Notes: a model not told the origin generated them from the letters alone. A stretch of DNA of 64,000 nt from a marine actinobacterium PHSC20C1 (GCA_000153145.1 CH672415.1:482577-546576); one strand, 5' to 3'. Numbered from the stretch's first letter, positions 51,744 to 60,863 are shown. Made by a program: numbers and translations.

Positions 51744-52457
51744 CTAGCTGTTGGCTGACGGATCGCTGAGTTCATTGGCAATACTCGGTGCGATAGCATC
51801 AGCCCACGTGCGATAGCTTTGCCGTCCCTCGATCGCCTCGGGGTCTTCCGGCTCTGGCTCGAACTCCACGTGGTGTACTCGCTCGCGCTGGTGAGCCAGT
51901 GCTCGAATTTCCGCATTGTAGGCAGCACCAATGCGGAAAACATGGCGTTGATATGCGGCAACGAAATTCGACATTTTTGGAGTGTTGCAACTAATCACGA
52001 AGATTTGAGCACGTGGTGGGGCATTCACGAGCAGGGCGTCAACGAGATTGGTTAGGTTGCGAGCCCATTTTTTCGGTGGCATGAAAGTAAGCGACTCGAA
52101 AGTTCCGAAAGACAGAATAACTGCATCCACGCCCGCGAGCACGCGAGCGTTCAAGTGTGACTGCGCATCCAACGTTGTGAGCCGCGGGCTCGTAATAGTT
52201 GCTACTTCGATGCCCCGACCAGTCATGACTGCAAGTGAACGTGCGATCGACCCCCCGAGTGCAAGCTCGTGAGACGCAACCCCGTAGCCGACCACAACGC
52301 CTGACCCGCACAACACAATGCTTTGCATATGAGGGCCATCGACGCGTACCGGGGGTCCAGCTTCAGGTACGGGCAAGCCTCTCCAGGAATGAGGCGAAAG
52401 GTAAAGCCAGATGAGCATGAACGGCTTCATGACTAAATGTCCGAGGGCAGCGAACAT
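51744..52457 (-). CDS. SGNH-like (degenerate) membrane-anchored protein
   Basis: A 237-residue paralogue of the SGNH module of the 49277-50527 gene. It has an N-terminal hydrophobic helix (LVMKPFMLIWLYL), then SIVLCGSGVVVGYGVASHEL (degenerate block I; GSG in place of GDS), LGGSIARSLAVMTGRGIEV, and VDAVILSFGTFESLT (strand 3). The terminal block SYRTWADAIAPSIANEL aligns with the paralogue and lacks DxxH. ATG at 52457 follows GGAG by seven bases; a GTG at 52538 would start inside the likely -10 TATAGT and is rejected. Confidence 0.68.
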   Translation of the reverse strand: MFAALGHLVMKPFMLIWLYLSPHSWRGLPVPEAGPPVRVDGPHMQSIVLCGSGVVVGYGVASHELALGGSIARSLAVMTGRGIEVATITSPRLTTLDAQSHLNARVLAGVDAVILSFGTFESLTFMPPKKWARNLTNLVDALLVNAPPRAQIFVISCNTPKMSNFVAAYQRHVFRIGAAYNAEIRALAHQRERVHHVEFEPEPEDPEAIEGRQSYRTWADAIAPSIANELSDPSANS

Positions 52458-52489
52458 CTTCGAACTCCGTTTCGGGCACTGTCGGAGGG

Positions 52490-52511
52490 CGTCGCAGTAA
52501 ATATTGCGACG
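52490..52511 (-). promoter_or_regulatory. 5' leader hairpin of the SGNH-like gene
   Basis: Arms CGTCGCA (52490-52496) and TGCGACG (52505-52511) are perfectly complementary with an 8-nt AT-rich loop. It lies between the probable -10 TATAGT (near 52543-52538) and the ribosome binding site of the 51744-52457 gene, so it would be transcribed as a leader stem-loop. A role in mRNA stability or attenuation is possible. Confidence 0.4.
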
Positions 52512-52616
52512 ATAAAGCCCCGGCGGGAGGGGCTGCACTATACGCAGCGAACTATATCACCGGGCTAACGGGGGTGCCTATAGCAAAAAGTGCGAATCGG
52601 AGTGCCCGACCATTGG

Positions 52617-53462
52617 CTATCGCGTGCTAATGCTCGCAAACTTACGCACAGCGAGCGGCACGAAAATGGTCAACATGATGACGATCCCAATTAAGACAGT
52701 GAGCACAGGATGTTGCTGTGACCACACGTCGGACTGCGCTGAACCAGGTGGGGTATTTCCGAAGAGTTCGCGCGCCGCTTGGACCAACGCTGAAACTGGA
52801 TTGAGCTCGGCAAACACTCGCAACGGTGTCGGCAGCGTCTCCGCTGGAACGAAGGCATTCGAGATGAAGGTGAGTGGGAAGAGCACCAAAAACGACACGT
52901 TATTGATGACCTCAGGACTGCGCACACTCATTCCAATAAACGCCATCACCCAAGACAATGCATAGGCAAACAGCAGCAAGAGTGCGATCGCTGCCACAGC
53001 CTCGAACGGACTTGAATTAATGCGCCATCCGACGATGAGTCCCGTCGCCATCATGACCACCATGGAGATGGAGTTGATCAACAGGTCGCCGTTGGTGCGA
53101 CCGACTAACACGGCAGATGGACTCATCGGCAGCGTACGGAAGCGATCGATAATTCCGTCTTTCAAATCTTGAGCCATGGCTGAACCTGAATACGTGGAGC
53201 CAAAGACCACGGTCTGAGCAAAAATACCCGCCATGATGAACTCGGTGTACGTGCTGCCGGGGATATCGATAACGCCGGCATAAACATAGGTAAACAGCAA
53301 CACAAACATGATTGGCTGCAGTGTCGTAAACACCAGGATGTCTGGCACACGCTTGATCTTGATGAGGTTGCGACGCGTGGTGATCCAACCGTCGCTGAGC
53401 CATGCCATGACAGGCGATGATGTCGTCGGATACGGAGTCTTCTCGCGAACCGTGGTGCTCAT
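52617..53462 (-). CDS. ABC-2 type exporter permease (DrrB-like)
   Basis: A 281-residue DrrB-type permease with six helices. Conserved blocks include RNLIKIKRVPDILVFTTLQP, YTEFIMAGIFAQTVVFGSTY and DRFRTLPMSPSAVLVGRTNGD. It couples with the DrrA-like ATPase, overlapping its stop by four bases (ATGA). The pair resembles daunorubicin-resistance exporters and may export hydrophobic compounds. Confidence 0.92.
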   Translation of the reverse strand: MSTTVREKTPYPTTSSPVMAWLSDGWITTRRNLIKIKRVPDILVFTTLQPIMFVLLFTYVYAGVIDIPGSTYTEFIMAGIFAQTVVFGSTYSGSAMAQDLKDGIIDRFRTLPMSPSAVLVGRTNGDLLINSISMVVMMATGLIVGWRINSSPFEAVAAIALLLLFAYALSWVMAFIGMSVRSPEVINNVSFLVLFPLTFISNAFVPAETLPTPLRVFAELNPVSALVQAARELFGNTPPGSAQSDVWSQQHPVLTVLIGIVIMLTIFVPLAVRKFASISTR

Positions 53463-54472
53463 TTTTGTGCCTTCTGTGTTTGTGCTGACGTATCCGTGTC
53501 TGTGTTGTCGGCCCCGTCGACGCTCGCGGTATGACCTGTCAGTTTGAGGAACACATCATCGAGTGTTGGCCGACGCATTCCTGCGTCGTAGAGCTGGATG
53601 CCGCGGTTCGCAAACTCTGTGAGGATCAGTTGCAACGCCGCTGGAGCATCTTCGGCGTTGACTGTAAGTCCACGGCCATCGAGGCTCACGGCAGGTTCGG
53701 TGCTGCCGAATCGGGTCAGGATTTCGCGGGCGGCGGTTGAGTCATCCAGCGACACCAGGCTTACTTCAACTCGCTGACCGCCGATCGATGCTTTTAACTC
53801 ATCAGAGGTGCCTTCTGCTATGACCTTGCCGTCGTCGATTACAGAGATGCTGTCTGCGAGTTGATCAGCTTCTTCAAGGTATTGGGTGGTGAGAAGCACT
53901 GTCGTGCCCTCCCCTACCAGCGTTGTGATGATGTCCCACATTCCAATGCGGCTGCGTGGATCGAGACCAGTGGTTGGCTCGTCGAGAAAGAGCACTGGCG
54001 GACGCATGACGAGGGCGCCAGCAAGGTCGATGCGTCGCCGCATGCCACCGGAGAATCCTTTGACGGGGCGATTTTGTGCTTCGGTGAGGTCAAAGAGGCG
54101 GATGAGTTCTCGCGCGCGCTCACGAGATTGCTTCGCACTGAGGTGGTACAGCCGCCCGACCATGTCGAGGTTTTCGAAGCCAGTGAGGTTTTCGTCTACG
54201 GCAGCGTATTGACCGGACACCCCGATCATGGGGCGGATGCGCTCCGGTGAAGAGATTACGTCGATTCCATTGATGGTTGCCGTGCCAGAGTCAGGCCGAA
54301 TGAGGGTAGTGAGTACCTTGACAGTGGTTGTTTTGCCCGCACCATTGGGGCCGAGAAGAGCTGTGACAGTTCCCTGAGGGACCACTAGGTTGAGGCCATC
54401 GAGGGCATGCACGGGTGCTGCGCCTTTTGGCGTATAGGTCTTTCGCAGATCCACTGCTTCGATATAAGTCAC
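53459..54472 (-). CDS. ABC exporter ATP-binding protein (DrrA-like)
   Basis: A 337-residue ATPase: Walker A GPNGAGKTTTVKVL, GVSGQYAAVDENLTGFENLD, signature GFSGGMRRRIDLAGAL, Walker B VLFLDEPTTGLDPRSRIGMW, and the DrrA C-terminal domain (residues 230-320). The GTG start has no Shine-Dalgarno sequence; TAGCGT upstream could be a -10 placing transcription start at or near the GTG. Divergent from imuA', with an inverted repeat in between that may serve as its operator. Confidence 0.93.
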   Translation of the reverse strand: MTYIEAVDLRKTYTPKGAAPVHALDGLNLVVPQGTVTALLGPNGAGKTTTVKVLTTLIRPDSGTATINGIDVISSPERIRPMIGVSGQYAAVDENLTGFENLDMVGRLYHLSAKQSRERARELIRLFDLTEAQNRPVKGFSGGMRRRIDLAGALVMRPPVLFLDEPTTGLDPRSRIGMWDIITTLVGEGTTVLLTTQYLEEADQLADSISVIDDGKVIAEGTSDELKASIGGQRVEVSLVSLDDSTAAREILTRFGSTEPAVSLDGRGLTVNAEDAPAALQLILTEFANRGIQLYDAGMRRPTLDDVFLKLTGHTASVDGADNTDTDTSAQTQKAQK

Positions 54473-54494
54473 GGAGCAACGCTAGAACACACCG

Positions 54495-54527
54495 GTGACA
54501 TCGCAAAGACACGCCGATGGATGTCAC
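54495..54527. promoter_or_regulatory. Inverted repeat between drrA-like and imuA' genes
   Basis: Perfect 8-bp arms GTGACATC (54495-54502) and GATGTCAC (54520-54527), 17 bp apart. It overlaps the presumed promoter spacer of the drrA-like gene rather than the imuA' promoter, so an operator for an exporter repressor is the simplest reading. It is distinct from the LexA box. Confidence 0.4.
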
Positions 54528-54533
54528 ATGCAA

Positions 54534-54562
54534 TTGACACAATCGAACATATGTTCGAATAT
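54534..54562 (+). promoter_or_regulatory. SOS promoter of imuA'-imuB-dnaE2 with LexA box
   Basis: A promoter with -35 TTGACA (54534-54539), a 17-bp spacer and -10 GAATAT (54557-54562). A perfect LexA palindrome TCGAACATATGTTCGA (54543-54558) fills the spacer and touches the -10, so LexA binding should block RNA polymerase. The sequence equals the actinobacterial SOS consensus core CGAAC-N4-GTTCG. Six bases separate the -10 from the GTG of imuA', pointing to a leaderless transcript. Confidence 0.88.
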
Positions 54563-54568
54563 GAACAG

Positions 54569-55339
54569 GTGTCCCCTGTATCCGCTCATGCCCTTTCAGC
54601 AATAGCTGAAGCTCTCCCGAGCGCGCCCAGCAGGAGTGCAGCGGCTGATCGGGTAACCGAACTTCAGTCTCGCATCGCTCAGATGCAGTCCCGCACGTTG
54701 GATTCGCAACTGATCCCCACCCACCCGGCTATAGGTAAATTGCTACCGGGTGGTGGCCTGCAGCAGGGCACCGTCTATTCGATCGACAGGTCAATGATGT
54801 TGCTGATGGCGCTGCTAGCTCCACCGTCTGCGGCAGGTTCATGGTGCGCTGTTATTGGGGTGCCTGAGTTCGGTATCGAAGCTGCGGAACGGTTCGGGGT
54901 TGACCTTGAACGGTTGGTATTAATTCCGCATCCGGGCGATCAGTGGCTGGCAGTTACCGCCGCAATCGTCGATGTAGTCGATGTCGTTGTCACTCGCCCG
55001 CCAAGGCGAGCATCCGATTCTGCAGTAGCTAGGCTTGCTTCGCGGCTTCGACAGCGAAAATCTACGCTGCTCATGATGGGTTCGTGGCCGCAGAGTGAGG
55101 CCATGGTTTCTCTGGGTGAGAGCTTGTGGCACGGCATCGGCGATGGGCACGGGCATTTAGCTGCGCGGGAAGTGACGGTGACGGTCACGAGCAAGAGTGC
55201 TGCACGCCCGCGAAGTGCACGGTTGTGGCTGCCTGATTCTTCAGAAACTATTCGGGCCTATAGCGATCATGAGACCGTGAAGCCCCCACTGGCGGCGCTG
55301 CCCGAATTGACGGTGCTAACGCAGCGGGTGTCAGCGTGA
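54569..55339 (+). CDS. imuA': ImuA'-like protein of the translesion mutasome
   Basis: A 256-residue RecA-fold-like accessory protein, degenerate in the Walker A region (HPAIGKLLPGGGLQQGTVYS, SWCAVIGVPEFGIEAAERFG, DVVDVVVTRPPRR). ImuA' interacts with ImuB and RecA-coated DNA and supports DnaE2 mutagenesis. The GTG at 54569 is chosen because upstream in-frame ATGs (54521, 54551) lie in the promoter or LexA box. It overlaps imuB by four bases. First gene of the SOS cassette. Confidence 0.85.
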   Translation: MSPVSAHALSAIAEALPSAPSRSAAADRVTELQSRIAQMQSRTLDSQLIPTHPAIGKLLPGGGLQQGTVYSIDRSMMLLMALLAPPSAAGSWCAVIGVPEFGIEAAERFGVDLERLVLIPHPGDQWLAVTAAIVDVVDVVVTRPPRRASDSAVARLASRLRQRKSTLLMMGSWPQSEAMVSLGESLWHGIGDGHGHLAAREVTVTVTSKSAARPRSARLWLPDSSETIRAYSDHETVKPPLAALPELTVLTQRVSA

Positions 55340-56943
55340 CTGGCGTGCCAGTTCCGGCGCCAGTCCAAGCGTCGCTCTCCGCGTCACTCCCCCGTGTGCT
55401 TGTGCTGTGGTGCCCCGATTGGCCTGTGGTTGCAGCGAGACAGCACGAGAAACTACCAGTGGATGTCCCGTTTGTTCTCACAGAGAAAGGGCTCGTATTT
55501 GCTGCCTCAGCTTCCGCTCGCGCAGAAGGGATAAGCCGTGGGTTGCGGTTGCGGGAGGCCCAGTCGCGATTCCCGGGGCTCATTGATCGTGCTTATGATC
55601 CCGCACTCGATAGTCGTGCATTCGAGCCTGTGATTGCGGGAATAGAGGAACTTATCCCGGGCGTTCAGCTTCTCCGGCCCGGCATGTGTGCTGTTCGAGT
55701 TCGCGGAGCCGCTCAGTATTACGGTGGTGAAAAGGCTGCCGCGCTCACGGTCATCGACCGAGTCAACGAGATTGTCGCTTCTGATGCTCGGGTGGGAGTT
55801 GCGGATGCCCTTTTCACTGCAGTACACGCCTCTCGCAGCACTGTGGGAGTAGATCAGGTCTCTCGCTCGGCGCGCGCACGGATCATCCCCGCTGGAGAGT
55901 CTGCGCAGTTTTTGGCTCCGCTGGCTATCTCTGTACTTGATGAACCCCAGATCGTCACGCTGTTGATAAAACTTGGTATTTCCACTCTTGGCGAGTTTGC
56001 GCAGCTTGCGCACGCGGATGTGCGCACTCGATTCGGTGATCTCGGTGCTCGACTGCACGCACTTGCGAGCGGCCGTGATCCGCAAGCATTTATTGCGCGT
56101 ACTCCTCCGCTCGACCTCGATGTCGTGATCGACTTTGAGCCAGCACTCGATCGAGTCGACCAGATTACGTTTGGTGTACGTAGCCGAGCCGATGACTTTA
56201 TTGAGGGCCTAGTGCGAGCTCAACTTGTGGTCACCGCGATTCGTATCGAACTTGACTCTGAATCTGGTGAAATTGCAGAACGAGTGTGGTTGCATCCGCG
56301 GTCATTTGCCGCCACCGATGTTGTTGATCGAGTTCGTTGGCAGGTACAGGGCTCCAACCTTATTGAGGCCGGACTAAGTTCAGGCATCAGCCGTGTGCGC
56401 ATTGTTCCCGAAACAGTGGATGCGATCGGCAACCACGAGACGGGTTTGTGGGGGTCGGGTCTTGAGCCGCGCATCCACCACGGTCTCGCCAGAGTGCAGA
56501 GCATGCTCGGGCATGGTGGTGTACTTGTGCCAACGGTGCAGGGCGGGCGCACTCTGCAGTCGCGACAGCAACTCACTGCGTGGGGCGATCGAAGCACGGG
56601 GCAACGGTCTGTGCAGCGGCCGTGGCCAGGGTCTTTGCCTGCTCCGCTGCCAGGCACGGTATTTTCGTCGCGTCATGCCGTGCATGTTTTTGCTCACGAC
56701 GGCAGCTCTGTTTCTGTGGATGAACGGGGTCACGTCGTTGCGGCGCCTGCGAGCTTCGCCACAAGCGATTCTCGCTCGCGCACACTTACTGCCTGGGCGG
56801 GCCCATGGCCGTTAGACGGGCGATGGTGGGAGGCACAATCTCGGGGCCGTTCGTGGCGTTTTCAAGCTGTTGACGACACGGGATGCGCGTGGTTGCTGGT
56901 GCTTGATGACGGCGGTTGGTGGGCCGAAGCGAGGTACGACTAA
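55336..56943 (+). CDS. imuB: ImuB, catalytically inactive Y-family polymerase homologue
   Basis: A 535-residue DinB-fold protein. The N-terminus (VLVLWCPDWPVVAARQ) lacks the DMDAFFA acidic residues and the SIDE motif is replaced (LRPGMCAVRVRG), so the metal-binding triad of active Y polymerases is missing, as in mycobacterial ImuB, which acts as adaptor between the beta clamp and DnaE2. The C-terminal extension (about 360-535) contains the ImuA'/DnaE2 interaction region. GTG start within the imuA' stop (GTGA). dnaE2 starts 27 bp downstream. Confidence 0.9.
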   Translation: MTGVPVPAPVQASLSASLPRVLVLWCPDWPVVAARQHEKLPVDVPFVLTEKGLVFAASASARAEGISRGLRLREAQSRFPGLIDRAYDPALDSRAFEPVIAGIEELIPGVQLLRPGMCAVRVRGAAQYYGGEKAAALTVIDRVNEIVASDARVGVADALFTAVHASRSTVGVDQVSRSARARIIPAGESAQFLAPLAISVLDEPQIVTLLIKLGISTLGEFAQLAHADVRTRFGDLGARLHALASGRDPQAFIARTPPLDLDVVIDFEPALDRVDQITFGVRSRADDFIEGLVRAQLVVTAIRIELDSESGEIAERVWLHPRSFAATDVVDRVRWQVQGSNLIEAGLSSGISRVRIVPETVDAIGNHETGLWGSGLEPRIHHGLARVQSMLGHGGVLVPTVQGGRTLQSRQQLTAWGDRSTGQRSVQRPWPGSLPAPLPGTVFSSRHAVHVFAHDGSSVSVDERGHVVAAPASFATSDSRSRTLTAWAGPWPLDGRWWEAQSRGRSWRFQAVDDTGCAWLLVLDDGGWWAEARYD

Positions 56944-56970
56944 TGAGCGTAGGACTGGTGGGTGGGCTCC

Positions 56971-59900
56971 ATGGCGTGGTCTAATCCGCCGATCCCGTGG
57001 CGTCAACTAGAGCGCACACTGTCGGGTTTCGGTACGGTAACTCCGATTGGTGAAGCGGGTGATGGGCGGGCGATGTCGCTCGTCTCAAGCAAACGTGCGC
57101 CCTATGTTCCACCGAGCGAGCCACCGAACGACTCGAGTGCAGCACCCAGCCCGGCTGTTGAGACTGTGCCCTATGCCGAGTTGCACGCTCATTCAAGTTT
57201 TAGTTTTCTTGATGGGGCGAGCATGCCAGAGAAGATGGCAGAAGAAGCTGCTCGCTTAGGGCTCTCGGCTCTTGCTCTGACCGACCATGACGGGCTCTAT
57301 GGCATTGTTCGGATGGCGGAGGCTGCCGCTGAGTTGGGGCTTCCTACTCTTTTTGGTGCCGAACTTTCGTTAGGTCTGACCGGACCACAGGCAGGAAATG
57401 CCGACCCTGAGGGCGACCACCTTCTGGTGCTTGCGCGCAAAGAGGAGGGGTATCACCGGCTCGCACTGGCAATTACTCGCGCCCAACTCAGAGGCGGAGA
57501 AAAGGGACGGCCGCACTACGAACTAAACGAGTTGGCAGAACTGGCAGGCGGTCACTGGTTTGTGCTGACAGGGTGCCGCAAGGGAAGAGTACGTCGAGCG
57601 CTCAACGGTTCGCTCCCCAATTCAGCGCCGACGAGCGAAACGATGTTGGCTGCTGGTCATGAACTCGACCGGCTGAGCGAACTCTTTGGCAGCGAAGCAG
57701 TGATTGTCGAACTCTTTGATCACGGCTACCCCCTCGATTCTGCCTACAACGATGCGCTTTATTCGCTTGCTGAGGAACGCGGATTGCGTGTGGTTGCTAC
57801 TTCCAACGCTCACTACGCAACTCCGCGCCAACACCATTTGCATTCGGCTATTTCGGCGGTGCGCGCTCGGCGCAGTCTTGATGAAATGGATGGCTGGCTT
57901 CCGGCAGCAGGCACCGCTCATTTGAGGTCGGGGGCTGAAATGGCTACCCGTTTTGCCCGTTACCCAGGAGCAGTAGCAACAACGGTGGAGATCGCGCATG
58001 AGGCTGCGTTCGAGTTGAGACAGGCTAAACCGGCTCTTCCCGATCAGGATGTTCCGGAAGGGCACACGCCGGCGAGCTGGTTGCGCGAGTTGACGTGGGC
58101 GGGAGTGAAGGATCGTTCGATTGAACTTTCTGAGCAGAATCGGGCTCGCATCCAGCGTGAACTTGATGTGATCGAGGAGAAGCACTTCGCCGGCTATTTC
58201 TTGATCGTGCATGACATTGTGTCGTTTGCTCGCGGCCGAGGGATTCTCTGCCAGGGGCGGGGCTCGGCGGCAAGCTCAGTGGTCTGTTACCTCTTGAAGA
58301 TCACTGCGGTTGATCCGCTTCGCTACAAACTCCCCTTTGAGCGTTTCATTTCGGCAATGCGCGAAGAGGAACCCGATATTGATGTTGATTTTGACTCTGA
58401 GCGCCGAGAAGAAGTCATCCAATACGTCTTTGAGCGTTACGGGAGGGAGAACGCGGCACAAGTGGCGAATGTAATCCAGTACCGACCTCGATTTGCCGTG
58501 CGCGATATGGCGAAAGCTCTCGGATACAGTTCCGGCCAGCAGGATGCGTGGTCGAAGCAAATGGAACGGTGGGGTTCTGAGGTCTCAGGAGTCGACCACG
58601 ACATCCCGGATGCTGTGGTGGAGCTTGCTCAGCAGGTGATGAAGTTTCCGCGGCATTTGGGCATCCATTCTGGCGGAATGGTGCTGACGCAGCGCCCAGT
58701 GGGTGAAGTCGTGCCGATCGAGCACGCCCGAAAAGAAAAACGCACAGTTGTGCAGTGGGATAAGGATGACTGTGCGTGGATGGGGCTGGTCAAGTTCGAC
58801 CTCCTTGGCCTCGGAATTTTGTCGGCGATGCAGTACAGCTTCGATTTGGTGGATGAGGCATTGGGTGAACGATGGGATCTCGCAACAATCCCTGCTGAAG
58901 AGCAGGGCGTGTACGACCAGTTGTGTCGAGCAGATGCTGTCGGTGTCTTTCAGGTAGAGAGCCGGGCGCAAATGGGGTTGTTGCCGCGACTGCAGCCCCG
59001 CGAGTTTTATCACCTCGTTGTGGAGATTGCGCTTGTGCGCCCTGGCCCGATTCAGGGTGGTGCCGTGCATCCGTATGTGCGCCGCAAGATGGGCGCTGAT
59101 CCCATCACGTATCTACACCCGAATCTGGTCGAGCCTCTCGAACGCACTCTCGGGGTGCCGATTTTTCAAGAGCAATTGATGCAAATTGCGGTGGCTGTTG
59201 GTGGTTGCTCTGCCGATGATGCGGACCTTTTGCGCCGGGCTATGGGCTCTAAGCGGGGAATCGAACGCATCGATAAGTTGCGGTCGAAGCTGTATGCCGG
59301 AATGGCGAGCAACGGAATTGTCGGTGCAGATGCTGACCGCATCTACGAAAGTATTCAAGCGTTTGCCGGTTTCGGATTCGCCGAAAGCCATGCGTTGAGT
59401 TTCGGTTTGCTCGTGTATGCCAGTGCGTGGATTCGTTTGCACTACCCGGCCGCGTTTCTTGCCGCACTCTTGCGTGCGCAGCCGATGGGGTTTTACTCCC
59501 CACAGTCTTTAGTGGCGGATGCTCGACGCCATGGTGTGCAGGTGCGTGGTCCTGACATTCAACGTTCTGGGGTTTTTGCCGTGCTTGAGCAGTTAGTGGA
59601 TGGCGCAACGGCACCCACGGGAGACGCTCGCTGTCTAGATCATGAACAACCGCCTATCGGCCCGTTCGATCGCACCGCCCATTTTGATACTGACGATCAT
59701 CGGCGTGATGGCGCTTTTTCTGTGCGGCTCGGTTTGGATGAGGTGAAAGGCATCGGTGCTGCTGTCGCGGAGAAGATTGTCGCTGAGCGGGAGTCTGGTG
59801 AGTTCGCTTCGATGAATGATGTGGTGCGCCGAGTAGGTCTCACGACGAAACAGCTGGAGGCGTTGGCTGCAGCCGGGGCTTTCGAAGTGTTGGGGCTCAC

Positions 59901-60417
59901 CAGGAGAGAAGCGCTCTGGAACGCAGGTAATGCTTCGCATGATCGGGAAGAGTATTTGCCCAACAGCATGGTTGTTGTGCAGCCACCACTATTTTCTTTG
60001 GCAACCGAGTTTGATCAGCTGATGGCTGACTTGTGGGCAACGGGAATCTCACCGCAAAGTCACCCGGTGGCTCACGTGCGGGAGGCGTTGACCCAGCGTG
60101 GAGTTCTTGCTGCTGCTGACCTCACCGTTGCCGAGTCTGGGCGTCGCATTGAAATCGGCGGGGTGGTTACCCATCGGCAACGTCCGGCAACGGCCAGCGG
60201 GATTACGTTCATGAATATTGAAGATGAGACGGGACTCATCAACGTAATCTGCAGTGTTGGCGTGTGGGGACGATATCGGCGGGTGGCACGTGACAGCGCT
60301 GCACTAATTGTTCGGGGCATTGTCGAGAGGTCTGCGGATGGTGTGATTAACGTGCTTGCTGACCGTTTTGAGCCGCTCGCGGGGCTCCCCCGCACCCAAT
60401 CGCGCGATTTCCATTAG
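56971..60417 (+). CDS. dnaE2: Error-prone DNA polymerase DnaE2
   Basis: A 1148-residue C-family polymerase. The PHP domain opens YAELHAHSSFSFLDGAS and SALALTDHDGLYG; the polymerase core has GILCQGRGSAASS and the catalytic PDIDVDFDSERREEVIQYVF with its Asp pair; the C-terminus has an OB domain (GGVVTHRQRPATASGITFMN). The start at ATG 56971 gives MAWSNPPIPW, the usual DnaE2 N-terminus. It provides damage-induced translesion synthesis with ImuA' and ImuB. An insertion of 30 residues after VLEQLVDGATAPTGDARC is lineage-specific. Confidence 0.95.
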   Translation: MAWSNPPIPWRQLERTLSGFGTVTPIGEAGDGRAMSLVSSKRAPYVPPSEPPNDSSAAPSPAVETVPYAELHAHSSFSFLDGASMPEKMAEEAARLGLSALALTDHDGLYGIVRMAEAAAELGLPTLFGAELSLGLTGPQAGNADPEGDHLLVLARKEEGYHRLALAITRAQLRGGEKGRPHYELNELAELAGGHWFVLTGCRKGRVRRALNGSLPNSAPTSETMLAAGHELDRLSELFGSEAVIVELFDHGYPLDSAYNDALYSLAEERGLRVVATSNAHYATPRQHHLHSAISAVRARRSLDEMDGWLPAAGTAHLRSGAEMATRFARYPGAVATTVEIAHEAAFELRQAKPALPDQDVPEGHTPASWLRELTWAGVKDRSIELSEQNRARIQRELDVIEEKHFAGYFLIVHDIVSFARGRGILCQGRGSAASSVVCYLLKITAVDPLRYKLPFERFISAMREEEPDIDVDFDSERREEVIQYVFERYGRENAAQVANVIQYRPRFAVRDMAKALGYSSGQQDAWSKQMERWGSEVSGVDHDIPDAVVELAQQVMKFPRHLGIHSGGMVLTQRPVGEVVPIEHARKEKRTVVQWDKDDCAWMGLVKFDLLGLGILSAMQYSFDLVDEALGERWDLATIPAEEQGVYDQLCRADAVGVFQVESRAQMGLLPRLQPREFYHLVVEIALVRPGPIQGGAVHPYVRRKMGADPITYLHPNLVEPLERTLGVPIFQEQLMQIAVAVGGCSADDADLLRRAMGSKRGIERIDKLRSKLYAGMASNGIVGADADRIYESIQAFAGFGFAESHALSFGLLVYASAWIRLHYPAAFLAALLRAQPMGFYSPQSLVADARRHGVQVRGPDIQRSGVFAVLEQLVDGATAPTGDARCLDHEQPPIGPFDRTAHFDTDDHRRDGAFSVRLGLDEVKGIGAAVAEKIVAERESGEFASMNDVVRRVGLTTKQLEALAAAGAFEVLGLTRREALWNAGNASHDREEYLPNSMVVVQPPLFSLATEFDQLMADLWATGISPQSHPVAHVREALTQRGVLAAADLTVAESGRRIEIGGVVTHRQRPATASGITFMNIEDETGLINVICSVGVWGRYRRVARDSAALIVRGIVERSADGVINVLADRFEPLAGLPRTQSRDFH

Positions 60418-60573
60418 GGCAAAGTTCATTACCGTTGTGTGAACTTTTCGAAATACATGACACATCCGGCCCTGTACTGATATAGCCTTATGGAATCGTT
60501 CATGTTCTATACAAGGCATGGATGCGGCCTCGACTGTCGGGGCCTGATAGAAACGCTCCTGGAGGAGTTTTAA
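60418..60573 (+). promoter_or_regulatory. Promoter and leader of the cold-shock gene
   Basis: This 156-bp gap between dnaE2 and the cold-shock gene must contain its promoter. Candidate elements are ATGACA and ATATAG 17 bp apart around 60458-60486. The rest forms a leader ending in CTGGAGGAG, a strong ribosome binding site, and AT-rich TTTTAA before the ATG. Long leaders are common for csp genes, but no conserved cold box is recognised. Confidence 0.4.
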
Positions 60574-60777
60574 ATGGCACTAGGTACCGTCAAGTGGTTC
60601 AACGCAGAAAAGGGCTTTGGCTTCATCGCCCCCGAGGACGGAAGTCCTGATGTGTTCGCCCACTACTCGGCCATCGCAACAAATGGCTACAAGTCGCTCG
60701 ACGAGAACCAAAAGGTTGAGTTTGACATCACACAGGGTCCCAAGGGACCCCAGGCGGAGAACATCCGCCCCATCTGA
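60574..60777 (+). CDS. Cold-shock protein (CspA family)
   Basis: A 67-residue OB-fold RNA chaperone. RNP1 is [11 protein letters not shown] and RNP2 is VFAHYSAIA (VFVH-like), with the typical [13 protein letters not shown] start and an acidic patch. A perfect rho-independent terminator follows 19 bp after the stop. Independently transcribed. Confidence 0.96.
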   Translation: MALGTVKWFNAEKGFGFIAPEDGSPDVFAHYSAIATNGYKSLDENQKVEFDITQGPKGPQAENIRPI

Positions 60778-60796
60778 TCTTGATAGTTCAGTAACG

Positions 60797-60827
60797 AAAA
60801 CGCCCCGGTCCTATACCGGGGCGTTTT
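60797..60827. terminator. Strong rho-independent terminator after the cold-shock gene
   Basis: Perfect 12-bp stem: AAAACGCCCCGG (60797-60808) and CCGGGGCGTTTT (60816-60827) with a 7-nt loop TCCTATA. A- and T-tracts at both ends make it bidirectional, also serving the convergent helicase gene. Confidence 0.95.
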
Positions 60828-60863
60828 CTTGTTAAGCAGTGACCCCGAGCTCTAGCTAACTTT

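Noticed and set aside
54407..54568. Upstream extension of imuA' to 54407 or 54521
   Set aside because: It would place the promoter and LexA box inside the coding region and overlap the drrA-like gene; the GTG at 54569 fits the promoter geometry.
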